Shown here: positions 22,095 to 32,957 of the stretch, piece by piece | Numbering within the stretch: the stretch's first letter is position 1 | How the letters are laid out: every line of letters begins with the position of its first letter | Assembly (NCBI GenBank): GCA_951640195.1 | Contig: OX621174.1 | Coordinates: forward strand, 124,001-188,000 | Source: Porpolomopsis calyptriformis | Lineage: Eukaryota; Basidiomycota; Agaricomycetes; Agaricales; Hygrophoraceae | Length of the DNA: 64,000 bases | Direction of reading: 5' to 3' | The notes under the pieces: generated by a model | Databases searched by the model: none | What the model was told of the DNA's origin: nothing | The model's input: only the letters and a program-made list of their open reading frames with translations | Made by a program: the position numbers and the translations under genes

Positions 22095-23399
22095 CTAATC
22101 ACCTGTGACTCTGCTATCAAAACCGAGGCTTTCCGAATCCACCCACGCCTGGACCTTATCGCACCTGCGAGCAAGGTCCGAAGCAGTAATTCTTTGCCGA
22201 TTTCCTTTGCCTTGCCTCGCCGATCTCATCCACAAGGCCATAACTCCATCCATCACTGAACTGAACTGCATTTCTTCTGGATGAGCAGCCCGCGCTTTCT
22301 TTTCATTCTGTGTGCCGAGACGTCGTTGCTGAGCACCTAATTCAGGGGGAATGTACGGGTTGGGATCAATACCATCAGATATATCGTCATCTGGATCGTT
22401 ATAATATGCGCCCTTTGCCATCTCCTGAGCATTTTGTATGAAGGCCTTCGGGGCCCATGCCTTTAGAGCTGCAGAAGCATAAAACAGATCGACTACCATG
22501 GCAGGTGGCCACTGGCTGGTATCTCCCGGTTCTCGCAAATCACTGTTGTTGGGGACGATAGACGGCAGCAGGACGCCAAGACCAGATTCAACGATATAGT
22601 GCAACGTAAGACGATTCGCCGGGCTCGCTTGATTTTCTTCCGCACGTGCGTAAGGAATGTCATCGACAGACAAACCAAAATTAGGGGTCTATTTGGATAG
22701 TTAGATTGCACAGAACAAAACAAAGCAAGTGACAGCTGACCTTTAAGAACGCTAATGCGCCAGTTCTAAATGGGTGATGGATGGCACTCCAAAGAAGCAG
22801 CCCATTCCGTGTGTCATCAATACCATCCAGCTCGTCCTCATTGTCTGCCTCGCTTCGGTGATTCAGCGCGTTCGCAATGTACTTGATCAGGGGTCAGAAG
22901 CTGTTATACATTGATAGGCCATTCGTAACAACGCACGTTGTCTCCTTTCGAATGAGGAATTATATGGCATGCAATACAAAGCTCACCCTGTTCGCCTGTA
23001 CTGACACAAGTCCCATCACGATCAACTATCCTATCTCTGAAATCTGCTCTGCGGTCAGACAATTCCGAGGCATCCGATGTTCTATCATCTATTGCGTCGA
23101 CATCAAGGCGGGGAGGGTCTAAAAACGACATCAGCAAAGACCATAGTATGCCATGCCAACTTGCCTTCTGATATGAAGTAGTAAGAACCATGAGCCGCTA
23201 TATCCGCTGCGTAATCGTCGATGGGTGGACCTGCGTCTGACTCGGAGAGGTAGCCTGCTTGGCCATAAATAGCATAACCGAGAAATCGTAACCACTTGAG
23301 AGGCCTGACAGCTAGGTCCCGACATTTAGCGAGCGGGATGGACAGTGCAAGCTCTGCTGTGCCGTTGAAAGAAAGCCATAACTCTACGACCGCTGGCAT
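22095..23399 (-). CDS. HNH_2-type endonuclease-like protein
   Basis: Exons (minus): 23399-23165, 23118-22937, 22881-22741, 22688-22095, frame kept, 383 aa. The central part holds the HNH_2 signature: RIVDRDGTCVSTGEQG, then CIACHIIPHSKGD (first metal-binding His region), then DDTRNGLLLWSAIHHPF with the closing His. HNH proteins bind a divalent metal and nick or cut DNA. In Agaricomycetes such proteins form a large family of unknown role. The ATG at 23399 is the first in frame; the codon 12 nt upstream is TTG. Intron 1 appears to use a GC donor (gcaagt). The upstream neighbour on the same strand is the unrecognised gene 23516-25012, and a distant relative lies at 31722-32932. The C-terminal 200 residues are unassigned. 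Confidence 0.75.
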
Positions 23400-23515
23400 T
23401 ACAGTAGCCAAGGTCAGTCAAACATACGATTCATTCTAAATAACTGGGGTTCACCGCCAACCAGATGTAGTTCAGAGAATGGATTTGTTTTAATAAGCTA
23501 CAGAATTTAATTATT

Positions 23516-25012
23516 TCAATGAACACCCTTAACGTGACCCAACAAAACTTTCTCAATCTCATCCTTAAGTCGATCTTGACTCCACTCTGTCACCGAACCA
23601 ATTTTAGACAGCAGCTGCACACTGGAATTCTGTTCAGAGGAAATAATAAGCATATGTATAACTATTAAGACTTGCCTGGACTGCAGTGAGGCTAAGCCTT
23701 CGGCTGCAGAACTTTCCCATTTGTCTAATGACGTGCGGTCAACTTGGCTCAGAATATTTTGCGCATTCTTTGCGATAGACAGAGCCTTGGTCCATTTATC
23801 CAGTGAAGGTCTGGGTTTCTGGACATTTTTTCTCAGCATGTCGAAGAACAGAAGGCGAAATGAAAATGCACTGAAGAATCCATCAACTGGGGTACCCCAG
23901 ACGCTGGCGAGTTGTGTCTTGAAACCTGTGATTGATTGAGCATGAGAAGGAGGCTAGTACGACGGCACACACATCAAAACTAAGACCCTGGGACTTCGAA
24001 ACTGCCTCCAAGGTCTGAATATAACCTTCCAAAATAACCGAGAACAAAATCTCAGTAACTATATGACAGTTAACAACGATCCTTGATAAATGTTACCGTA
24101 AGCAAACCATTTATCATTCCATGCAGGAATGCGGAGCGTGGACGTTTAGGGACAGTGATTTCGTCCTGATAAAGAGAGAATATGGAGCCATCGTAACGAA
24201 GGATATAAAAGTCATGCAAATCAGTCAACATTGCATAAACGGGAGGTTGCTTGTCGAATTCTTTGTCGGCATTGACTCTATATGCGGCTGCAGAACAAAA
24301 AAAAAAAATCAACGTCATACGGGAATTAGATGGCGAGAGATGATACTCGCAGACTAGTTCCAACAGGAGTTGGGCGGTATGATCTCCAAGATTCTTGAAG
24401 CGAAGCTTTAGCTCGATGATTATCAAAATAATCCCCTCAATCATGTATACTTCGTGCTCGACCCAGCCTCCAGAGGTTTCCGGCGTGTCAGGCATGGGGT
24501 GTTCGGGACGATCAACGATACGACCCTCGAACAAAGCGCAAACGGGTACATGCCACTGAGACGTAAAAATATAGTTTAAGATACCTCTCACCGTGAAAGA
24601 ACCATGTACTTACCGCATCCATCAACCTCATCCTGGCAGCTCCTCGACTATGACTCCCTGTCTCCTGGTAAACGTCGAGCCACCAGGCTGAGTTCCTCAT
24701 GACTTCCCGATGAAAAGATGGCGGGAGGGAGGCGCGTGAGACGGTGAATAACTCGAGTTGTGTCATATCCTTGTCGACCTCCAAACCAAATCGGGGAGCG
24801 ATCGTCTCCCACCGCGCTTTATTCAAGGCGGGAACCGTGTCGCTGAAGGCTTGTAGGTCAGGGATCGTCAAACCACCCAGATAAGCCAGAGTGAGAGAGG
24901 CCTGAGCGACTCGAGCTCGGCCACCCTCTGCTTGGAGTTGGGAAGCAAGCGTATAAAGCCCGTACGACTCGGGCTCTTGTAATATCTCTTCTTGATGCTT
25001 CCTTTTCGCCAT
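23516..25012 (-). CDS. Unrecognised multi-exon protein
   Basis: It starts MAKRKHQEEILQEPESYG at 25012. Exon 1 is 25012-24614 and exon 2 begins at 24555 after a clean 58-bp intron. Further exons lie at about 24300-24100, 24050-23985, 23930-23665 and 23640-23516. Readable pieces include CALFEGRIVDRPEHP, VNADKEFDKQPPVYAMLTDL, LRYDGSIFSLYQDEITVP and LSKIGSVTEWSQDRLKDEI. There is no signal peptide or membrane segment. I do not recognise a domain. The layout, with a 117-bp gap to the HNH gene on the same strand, suggests nothing more than proximity. Splice joints after exon 2 are approximate; one acceptor lies in a poly-T tract. Confidence 0.55.
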
Positions 25013-25180
25013 TTTGAAAGCAGTGTTATAACGACAGTCGGTGTGACGTCACTGTTTATTTTCAGTCCGAATGGTCCGTAAGAACAGAGATCTGGATACG
25101 AGACTACAATTACACGACAATTCAAAATCATACGTGAAGTCCAGTAGAATCACAATCATCCGACAATCACCTGAAGAGAT

Positions 25181-26662
25181 TCAAATCATTTGTGTCAATA
25201 TCATGAAGAATATAGTGTTGGTGAAGAGGACTGGAAGCGAAACGAAGGCACGATTGCTTGAAGAACTCTGCGTGATCCTGGAAAAATATAATGTTAATAC
25301 ACCGTTGGGGTGGTAGCAAATCGTCACTGACACAAAGCCATCAAGTTCAAACGTAGGGGTCTGTGGATTATTTGGAGATGCCTTTGGGCTCGAGCCTGAT
25401 GTAGTGACGAGGACAGTATGAGATGTGTCCGGCAATCCAAAAGCGCTCCACCCAAATCCACAGGTGGGACCGTTCGCAGTGGAAAACCCATCAACCACAA
25501 CAGGCGATCCATCATCGACGACAACGATGTACTGCCCAGACGCGGATGATTGTACGGTGGACATATAAACCGCTTGACCTGATTGTTAAGCCAATTGGTC
25601 AATACAAGTGCAAAAAGGGGTTAACCGAGAGATTTACACTGACCAGTAAATATGAACGTCAGCGTCTCATTACCCTTGGGACATATCTTGGCGGGCTTTG
25701 TCGAGTCGCAACTGGATTGGCTCGCACTCCAGTCAGGGCCCGAGGTGGTAATTCGCGGGTCGTTGGCATTTACGGTCTGGTTCACCACATTAGAGCCCGG
25801 GGTGGGAGCGGGAGCAAATGACTGCGTGAATTGGGCCGCATGTGGAGATGGATTGGCAGAAGTTGTTGGCGGTGGCGGTGGGGGTGTTGTTGGTGGTAGT
25901 GGGGGTGGTAGTAGTGTTGTTGGCGGCGGTGGGGGTGGTGGTGGTGGTGTTGTTGGAGGCGGAGGGGGTGGGGGTGGGGGTGGCATTGTTGGAGGCGGAG
26001 GGGGTGGAGGTGGCGGTGGCGGTGGAGGTGGCGGAGGAGGAGGAGGTGGAGGAGGTGGAGGAGGTGGAGGAGGTGGAGGAGGAGGTGGTGGTGGCGGAGG
26101 TGGTGGAGGCGGCGGGGAGTCTGGCGGCGGAGGAAGATTGAGGGAACCCCAAGTTGGCGACAACAAAAAATCAGAAACGCAACGATTAGTGGAGTTAAGG
26201 ATTCGGCCTACTATCGGAATTGCAGAAAACGTCCCCAGCGGCATCAGAACTACAAGAGACGGTCCTGCAATAACCATCAGGTCAGATGAGAAGAAATTTA
26301 AAACGAAAAAAACTTGCGATCCAGGACAACAGCCTGAATGGAACATTCAGTCAATCATGACAAAAAAAACGGTCAGCGATCTCACCGATGACCACCGAGT
26401 TATCAAGGACACAGCAAACGTCCCCTTCGGGACAACAGCTTGTCTCATAGCCTATGCAGTTGGCATACCCAGGGTCTACGCAAGTCTGACGAGATGACAA
26501 ATCACGAAATGCGCGACTGAATCCCCGTTTGAGGCCGTTGATCGGGAGTGAGGCATTAAGAGGGACATGATAGTTCGTTCGTGGATCATCCAAAGCAACG
26601 TGATGGACGTTCGCGACTGCAAAAGCAGTGACCAACAGCAGAACAAAGGGCACTCTGAACAT
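25181..26662 (-). CDS. Secreted, GPI-type, proline-rich cell-surface protein
   Basis: It starts MFRVPFVLLLVTAFAVANVHHV at 26662, a signal peptide. A Cys-rich segment follows (CVDPGYANCIGYETSCCPEG, CC, then GCCPGSQ after an intron at 26385-26334). Next comes a long poly-proline tract (about 26110-25870), then a beta-type domain (NANDPRITTSGPDW, CDSTKPAKICPKGNETLTF) of the kind seen in basidiomycete surface proteins with a central transmembrane or anchored tail. An intron near 25636-25577 joins GQAVYMSTVQ. A final intron at about 25330-25275 gives a Ser-rich stretch and the hydrophobic tail FVSLPVLFTNTIFFMILTQMI-like, fitting a GPI signal. The joint after GCCPGSQ is unclear. Function is probably structural in the wall. 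Confidence 0.55.
25862..26112 (+). repeat. GGT/GGA simple repeat (poly-proline coding)
   Basis: About 250 bp of ggtggt/ggaggt/ggcggt repeats on the plus strand encode the proline tract of the minus-strand gene. In other frames the tract reads poly-Gly or Ser/Thr-rich. Runs of G on one strand could form G-quadruplexes and make length unstable. Confidence 0.9.
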
Positions 26663-27321
26663 GTTGGGGCGACAGAGGAAGTCACCTGAAAGGTCCGATA
26701 CCAGCCGTATATATAGTGGACCTGGGCGCTAAAAGTACAGCCTTGAGGCAACTTCTATTTTGATAGGGTCACACTCGTTTAACGAGGACACGGGGCAGGG
26801 TTACTCGCAGATAGCAAGGATGCTAAGAAAGCAAAAGTCTTTGTGATAATTAGGATATGGAGAGACAAGAAAACGGCACCTTTGAGGAGGGCAATAGCTA
26901 GTACCGCTACGACTTACAAGACGGGATATTTGAGTACGGTACGTACTTCGCCCCTTGAAAGGTTAGCCATCTTGATCTGCTGTCAAGCGCCTTTGCCCTT
27001 TATGTCTGGCTCGTCCCGAATGGATGGGAAAAGATAACACGCTGCTTGTGGACCATAGGGTTGAATAGGTCAGGCCAGTAGAAACTGTAGCTGTGCGAGC
27101 ATCGTATCTCGACCTTCACTCGGGGTGTTTTCTTTATATCGCTGATGCTTTACTTCCCGGGCCTTTTACAGTGCACAGCATCGATCTTGAAGGTGTGGGA
27201 AGTTATTTGATCACAAGGTTTCTTGGCGTGCGAAGCCAATTGTTGATTATCATAACGAATCATGGAACATGGAACATAGCTCATCTCGAACCCACCACCA
27301 CCACCCTCTCAATCAACTACG

Positions 27322-27826
27322 ATGGCGAGCTTTGTAACTAACTTACTCATTGCATTCATGCTTATCTCCAGTTACCAGGTTGGCGGCGGTAACGCTGGCG
27401 AAGGGAGAGCAATACTGAAAGGAACTACTATGGTAAGTCTTGCCGCTATCCTGCTCGTTGCAGAATGCTTATAATAACCAGACCGATGACGGTAACGCCG
27501 GTGAAGGGGGAAGAGTACCGAAAGGAGGCGAGATGCGGCAGACTGCACTGACGGGCAACGTGTGGCGCGGCACCTGGAATAATCTCGATAACCGAACGTG
27601 GACCGGATGGTTTTCTTCGGACACGTTTACCGACAGGACGATCGCGTTCGCCTCGGTCGGCGAAGCATCTCCAGACGATAGCGGAAAAGTTTTGGGTGAA
27701 GGGACGATCACCATACATCAAGTTGCTCCTAACAATGGCAGAATCTACGTGAAATGGACGATTGAGGGCTACCCTAGTCCGATTACTGTCTTGATGGATT
27801 TTCTCATATTTCCTAGCCAAGAATGA
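27322..27826 (+). CDS. Small secreted protein, unrecognised
   Basis: ATG at 27322 gives MASFVTNLLIAFMLISSYQ, a likely signal peptide. The mature part (NAYNNQTDDGNAGEGGRVP, then TGNVWRGTWNNLDNRTWTGWF and TDRTIAFASVGEASPDDSG) is Gly/Asn/Trp-rich without cysteines. Two splicing options keep frame: an 85-bp intron 27379-27463, or retention of 27379-27432 with a 31-bp intron 27433-27463. The optional segment (GGNAGEGRAILKGTTM) is a diverged copy of the exon that follows (DGNAGEGGRVPKGGEM). I cannot assign a family. The stretch 26663-27321 is noncoding as far as I can see. Confidence 0.5.
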
Positions 27827-27904
27827 AATTTAGCATTGTGACTTATCCTGTGACACGTGACAAGCTTTTTTTTTTTTTTTCTGCTTTAACGTTCTTCGAC
27901 TGTC

Positions 27905-29856
27905 ATGCATCGCCTCCACAGCACCTCCACAGCTCTTCGACATGCTGCAGCAAAATCCAGGCCTTTACTGGTCCGTGGTGCTCACAAAGAGATCAAATTC
28001 TCTAACGACGGTCGTGCAAGCATCTTGAAAGGCGTTGACGTCCTCGCTAATGCAGTTAGCGTCACTCTCGGTCCAAAGGGTACATCTCCTTCCTCATCTC
28101 CCCTCTCTCAATCCACTTCACCTCTTCAACAGGACGGAATGTCATCATCGAGCAATCTTTCGGTGGCCCAAAAATCACAAAAGGTACTTTCCATCCTTTC
28201 CTACCTGACATCTACATCTCACATTCTCCAATTCAAAGACGGTGTCACCGTCGCCAAAGCCATTTCACTCAAGGATAAATTTGAAAACCTCGGCGCTCGG
28301 TTCGTTCCACGCATTCATTTTCCTTCTCCGACATCCCAATTGACTCTCGCAGCCTCATCCAGGATGTCGCCCAAAAAACGAACGAGGTCGCCGGCGACGG
28401 CACAACTACCGCTACAGTCCTGGCCCGTGCCATCTACTCGGAAGGTGTCAAGAATGTCGCAGCAGGTTGCAATCCCATGGACCTCCGACGCGGTTCACAG
28501 GCTGCCGTCGACCGCGTCGTCTCCTACCTCACCGCTCACACCAAAACTATCACCACCACCTCTGAGATCGCTCAGGTGGCCACCATCTCTGCCAACGGCG
28601 ACACCCACGTCGGTAACCTCATCGCCCAGGCAATGGAAAAAGTCGGCAAAGAGGGCGTCATTACCGTAAAGGAGGGCCGTACAATTGAGGATGAGATCGA
28701 GATCACCGAAGGCATGCGCTTCGACAGAGGCTTCATAAGCCCTTACTTCATCACCGATGTCAAATCCCAAAAAGTCGAATTCGAAAAGCCGTTCATCCTT
28801 CTCAGCGAGAAGAAAATCTCTCTCTTGCAAGACATCCTCCCATCACTCGAGGCAGCTGCCCAAGCCCGCAGGCCGCTCGTCATCATCGCTGAGGATGTCG
28901 ACGGCGAAGCCCTTGCCGCCTGTATTCTCAACAAGCTCCGCGGACAACTCCAAGTCGTTGCCGTCAAAGCCCCTGGATTTGGCGACAACCGCAAGTCCAT
29001 CCTCGGCGATCTTGCGATTCTGACTGGCGGCACGGTGTTTACTGATGAGCTGGACATTAAACTTGAGCGTGCGACCGTCGACCTCCTCGGATCTACCGGT
29101 TCGATTACGATCACCAAGGAGGACACGATCGTCCTTAACGGCGAAGGTGCCAAAGACGCGATTCAAGCTCGGTGCGAGCAGATCCGTGCGCTCATCGCCG
29201 ACCCCACCACGAGCGATTTCGATCGGACGAAGCTCCAGGAACGGCTGGCGAAGCTCAGCGGTGGTGTGGCGGTCATCAAAGTCGGGGGTAGCAGCGAGGT
29301 GGAGGTGAATGAGAAGAAGGACCGGTATGACGACGCGCTGAACGCGACTCGGGCCGCTGTCGAGGAGGGGATCCTCCCTGGCGGAGGCGTCGCCCTTCTG
29401 AAGGCGTCCCTCTGGCTGGCGACGGGCTCTCCGGGGGGTGCGGCGGGGGGCTCGTTGCCGACGGCCCCGGACGCGCAGATCGTGCCAACCGCGAACTTTG
29501 ACCAGGACCTGGGCGTGACGATCATCCGACGCGCGCTGACCCACCCCGCGCGGTGCATCCTCAACAACGCGGGCGAGGAGTCGTCGGTGATTATCGGCAC
29601 GCTCGTAGGGAAGTATGGCACGACAGAGAAATTTGCGTGGGGGTATGATGCGAGCAAGGGGGAGTATGTGGATATGATTAAGGAGGGGATCGTTGACCCG
29701 CTCAAGGTGGTGCGGTCGGCGTTGGTGGATGCGAGTGGAGTCGCGAGCTTGTTGACCACGAGCGAGGCGTGTGTTGTTGACGCTGAAGAGGAGAAGCCGG
29801 CTGGCGGTATGGGAGGGGGCATGGGCGGAGGTATGGGCGGTATGGGTGGATTCTGA
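27905..29856 (+). CDS. HSP60: Mitochondrial chaperonin HSP60
   Basis: Group I chaperonin that folds imported proteins in the mitochondrial matrix with HSP10. Exons 27905-28079, 28133-28183, 28239-28299, 28353-29856, 596 aa. An Arg/Ser/Ala-rich presequence ([19 protein letters not shown]) precedes [19 protein letters not shown]. Motifs include [18 protein letters not shown], the ATPase loop [13 protein letters not shown], the apical part [17 protein letters not shown], and [16 protein letters not shown]. The C-terminus is the classic GGM repeat ([17 protein letters not shown]). An insert rich in Gly/Ala ([18 protein letters not shown]) near residue 470 makes it slightly longer than yeast Hsp60. 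The last exon is strikingly GC-rich towards its end. Introns cluster in the first 450 bp. Confidence 0.97.
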
Positions 29857-30185
29857 TCAGGCAGGGGAGAAGACAAAAGTACTTGACGTTCATCTTTCTT
29901 TTTTTATTTAGATTTTTGCTCTTTGCATATCGCGGCAACCTGAACCCTCGCTCTCCCATTCATGGTTATATTCATAGATACTTATATCTTATCATTCAAT
30001 CACACCACTCTCCATAACTCCCTGGGTGATGAGAGTAGATGACTATCCGATAAATGTCCGTAGACCGTTTTTGGGTAACCTGTACACATTGCCAGTGCGT
30101 GTCGTAAACTAATCATTCGTCCTTAGGGCCGGTGGTATCTAGGGGTATAGAAAGAAGAAAAAACTTTCAGGGAGTAAGGCGCAAA

Positions 30186-31568
30186 CTAGTATTCAACCTT
30201 TGGTACAGATGGCTGTTGTTGTGGTTGCGGCTGTTCGGGAGCAAGGTCGGAATACTGTGTGTCTGGAGACAAGAGAGTAGTTTGAGTCGGGGGCTCCTGC
30301 GGCTGCGGCCAGATTGGAGGAGCAGGTGGTTGCGGTTGCCATGTTGCTGGCTGGAACGGGAACTGGGCCGGCATGCTTTGGGTTGGGTAGTAGTAGTATC
30401 CCTGTTGGGGCCAAGCTCCCATCATCATCACTGGCTCGGTTGGTACTGGAGTAGAGAGGGTGAAATGAGAGTGTAATTCATGGAGAGAGGGAAGGACGGG
30501 ACTCAACCAGTGGGGGTCCCTTGACTGGGGATGACCCAGATGGAGCGGTTCATTCCGAGGACGACGAGGAACATCACGATGGTGGTGTAGAACAGGTTGA
30601 TTAACAGTGCCCATATGAAGTTCACAAGGTCGAAGTTGGAATCGACGGCAATGACAAATATGATCGTGAATGCCAGGTTGATGATAATATATGCAGTATA
30701 GAGCGGCGTAATGCCAAGGACCATCATGTTTGTTACCTGTCATCATAGGATGAACAAGCTATTAGCCTGAGCGATAGCAAAAAAAAAAAACGAACCTTAT
30801 CCGAAACCCCGCTGCGATTCATTCTCTTGTACAGCACCACCGCATAAACGATGACGAAGAGGACGGAAGAGATGATGAATGAATTAAAGACGATATTCAT
30901 ATTCTGCGAGTTGTTGCCAGCATTAAGGACAGCAATTTCAGCCTCCTGCGAGTCGATAGTCCCATCAGACAACAGGGCGGAGAGAGCGTTGAAGTAGACA
31001 CCCTGAAGCGCCGCCTGGGCCACCCCGAGCGCAAATAACAACAACGTGAACACGCCCAGGGCGATTTTCGCCGCGATGTGCGGCTTCCCTGAGAGTCCGC
31101 CTGAAGCCGCGTGCAAAGCTGAATGGCGGTTGAAGAGCAGGGACATGATAGAAACGAAGAGGAAGACTTGGGCCCAGTTGAGGAAAAGGTTGAAAGCGAC
31201 GGCCGAAGCGGTAGTGAACTCTGGTGAGGGGAATGCGACACCGTTGAAATCCACAACCGTTTGTACGATAGCTGCTATACTGCTCAGGTGGGACATGATC
31301 ACAGCGACGATCAGCATGGCATATGGCAAACGATGGCCTCCGGAAAAAACGAGGGCGATGATGGTAAGTATGGTTTGGATAAAGTAGATCAATCCAGAAA
31401 AGGACCAAACGACGAGGTATGCCTGTCGTTCATGGGGTCATTCGAGATGAGCTGGTAGATGCTACACAAGGTACTGACGGTTTGCAAAGGCGTAGCTGAA
31501 AAAACATATCCCTGGGCTGTCACATATGATGAGAATGAAAGAACGACGATCGCTGAGGACAAGGACAT
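30186..31568 (-). CDS. Multi-pass membrane protein with Pro/Gln-rich cytosolic tail
   Basis: Exons (minus) 31568-31479, 31422-30796, 30736-30508, 30445-30186, frame kept, 401 aa. It starts MSLSSAIVVLSFSSYVTAQG, a signal peptide or first helix. About seven hydrophobic segments follow, including IYFIQTILTIIALVF, LPYAMLIVAVIM, HIAAKIALGVFTLLLFALGV, FIISSVLFVIVYAVVLYKR, ITPLYTAYIIINLAFTIIFV and LINLFYTTIVMFLVVLGM. The tail is Pro/Gln/Tyr-rich (QGYYYYPTQSMPAQFPFQP). The topology resembles seven-helix receptor-like proteins of basidiomycetes, but no family motif is clear to me. It converges with HSP60; the 329-bp gap (29857-30185) holds only 3' ends. The joint SATPLQT/AYLVVW looks like a frameshift until the 56-bp intron is seen. 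Confidence 0.75.
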
Positions 31569-31721
31569 GGCTGGCGGCCAGGTGAAGAGGAAAGAGTGAA
31601 ATATCAGCCCTGGTTGCCCAAGGCGCACTCAGTAAAAACGCGAAGTTTGCATTAGTCAGATAAAACGGCGGCTATCAACCATGCACAAGTTCATTCCTCA
31701 TAGAGCCTCTGGTGGTATACA

Positions 31722-32932
31722 TTATCGGATTTCAGTTGGTAAGTAGGAGCAATGTGTTCCAGCGAGGGTCAGAAGGGATAAGCGAATGTCAAGGTCCATG
31801 CTACCAAACTTCCCTGAGGGGACAGGTGAAGATTGGGGGTTGAATCTGTCCATGACAAGATCTAAACACTCCCCTGCACCACTCAGATGAAGGACCTTTG
31901 CTATTGCTGCATGGATTGCTAATAGTCTAGCATCTGGGAGATCGATAGGATCGTTAGAATGGTTCTCGAATTTTAGAACGTGACGACCAGCGACATCGAA
32001 TATAAGGGCAGTTTCTGTGAGCCATTTGACCTGGTATTCATTGGGCATATCCTGTAGAATCAAGGCGAATGCAAAATATATAATGAAACAGAGAACACAC
32101 TGTAGGCTCCATGTACCACGCAAATTCATTAAATCGAGCATGCATCGTATGTTCAAGGAGTATTCCATTGCTTGGGCAATCGATAACAGCATCAAGGCCT
32201 TTAATGAACTCGTCAGAGAGGTCAGCGTAGTGTTGGAGGATATCCCAAGATGGGAGAGAGATATGCTGCCACAAGTTCAGACTTGAGAAAAAAGGCATGA
32301 ATTGGACTGACTAAACCCGCTATCGACCGTCTGATGATATGGGCGCCGACGAGTACAGTCTTATTGGCATTGGTTTGTATCACAGCGCATGCGTTTGCTT
32401 GACGTTTCCGGAGCTATCGTATAAACCGTCAAAACCAGCTACCCAACTAGAGAACCTCCATACGTTTTTGGCAAAATCTATTGTGCTTTGTGCAGGGACG
32501 ACAGCCATTGATGACTGAGTAGTGGGGGTGGAACGAAGAGATCCATGTTTATATGCAGTCTTGACTTTTGTAGACAGTAAGAAAACGAAGCAGAGAGTGT
32601 CTAGAAACATACATACATGGCCATAACAGAAACTTCACCCAGTCGCTCGCCAGGGCGATCAATTCCAATCGCTGTTCTCCACAACAGAAAATAGCACAGG
32701 CGACATAACGCTTGCCTCGCTCTGTGGGTGCATGCTCCAGCATGGCTGTAAGAACCTTGTATGAGTCGATTTTGGATTCCGGAACCGTGCGATCCTCAGA
32801 GTAAAGGTTCTCGAGGTACAGGAGTCCTGCCTTCGCCTGCCTTAGACGCATTTCGGTGGAGATGTCCTCTTCAATACATCTCTGGATCTGCTGATTAAAT
32901 TCCTCACCGAGCAGGGTCGAAGTACTGGCCAT
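31722..32932 (-). CDS. Divergent HNH-nuclease-family protein
   Basis: It starts MASTSTLLGEEFNQQIQRCI at 32932. Coding segments: 32932 to about 32629, about 32577-32405, about 32360-32312, about 32285-32090, 32048-31722. The recognisable end of the Agaricomycete HNH domain is present: FDGLYDSSGN, VLVGAHIIRRSIAG, SWDILQHYADLSDEFIKGLD, CPSNGILLEHTMHARFNEFA and then NEYQVKWL. The cysteines that normally precede the domain (in RCVLTG-like blocks) are missing here (RFSSWVAGFDG), so metal binding and cleavage may be lost. The order and spacing otherwise match the family. The middle splice joints are approximate. The start is 25 bp from the CBP3 start on the other strand. Confidence 0.65.
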
Positions 32933-32957
32933 GTCATGCAGTATGAGATAAGCCACG
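32933..32957. promoter_or_regulatory. 25-bp gap between divergent start codons
   Basis: Only 25 bp separate the chosen ATG of the HNH-like gene (minus) from that of CBP3 (plus). Transcripts must start inside the opposing coding region, or one start is misassigned. The minus frame is open for a further 160 bp into CBP3 exon 1. Confidence 0.5.

Noticed and set aside
25652..26497. Long plus-strand frame rich in glycine (281 codons)
   Set aside because: It is the antisense reading of the proline tract; the minus strand has signal peptide, introns and a conserved C-terminal domain.
29163..29876. Long minus-strand frames across HSP60
   Set aside because: Antisense shadows of a GC-rich, highly conserved coding exon; no start context or domain.
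31420..31480. Frameshift in the membrane-protein gene
   Set aside because: A 56-bp GT-AG intron (31478-31423) restores the frame.
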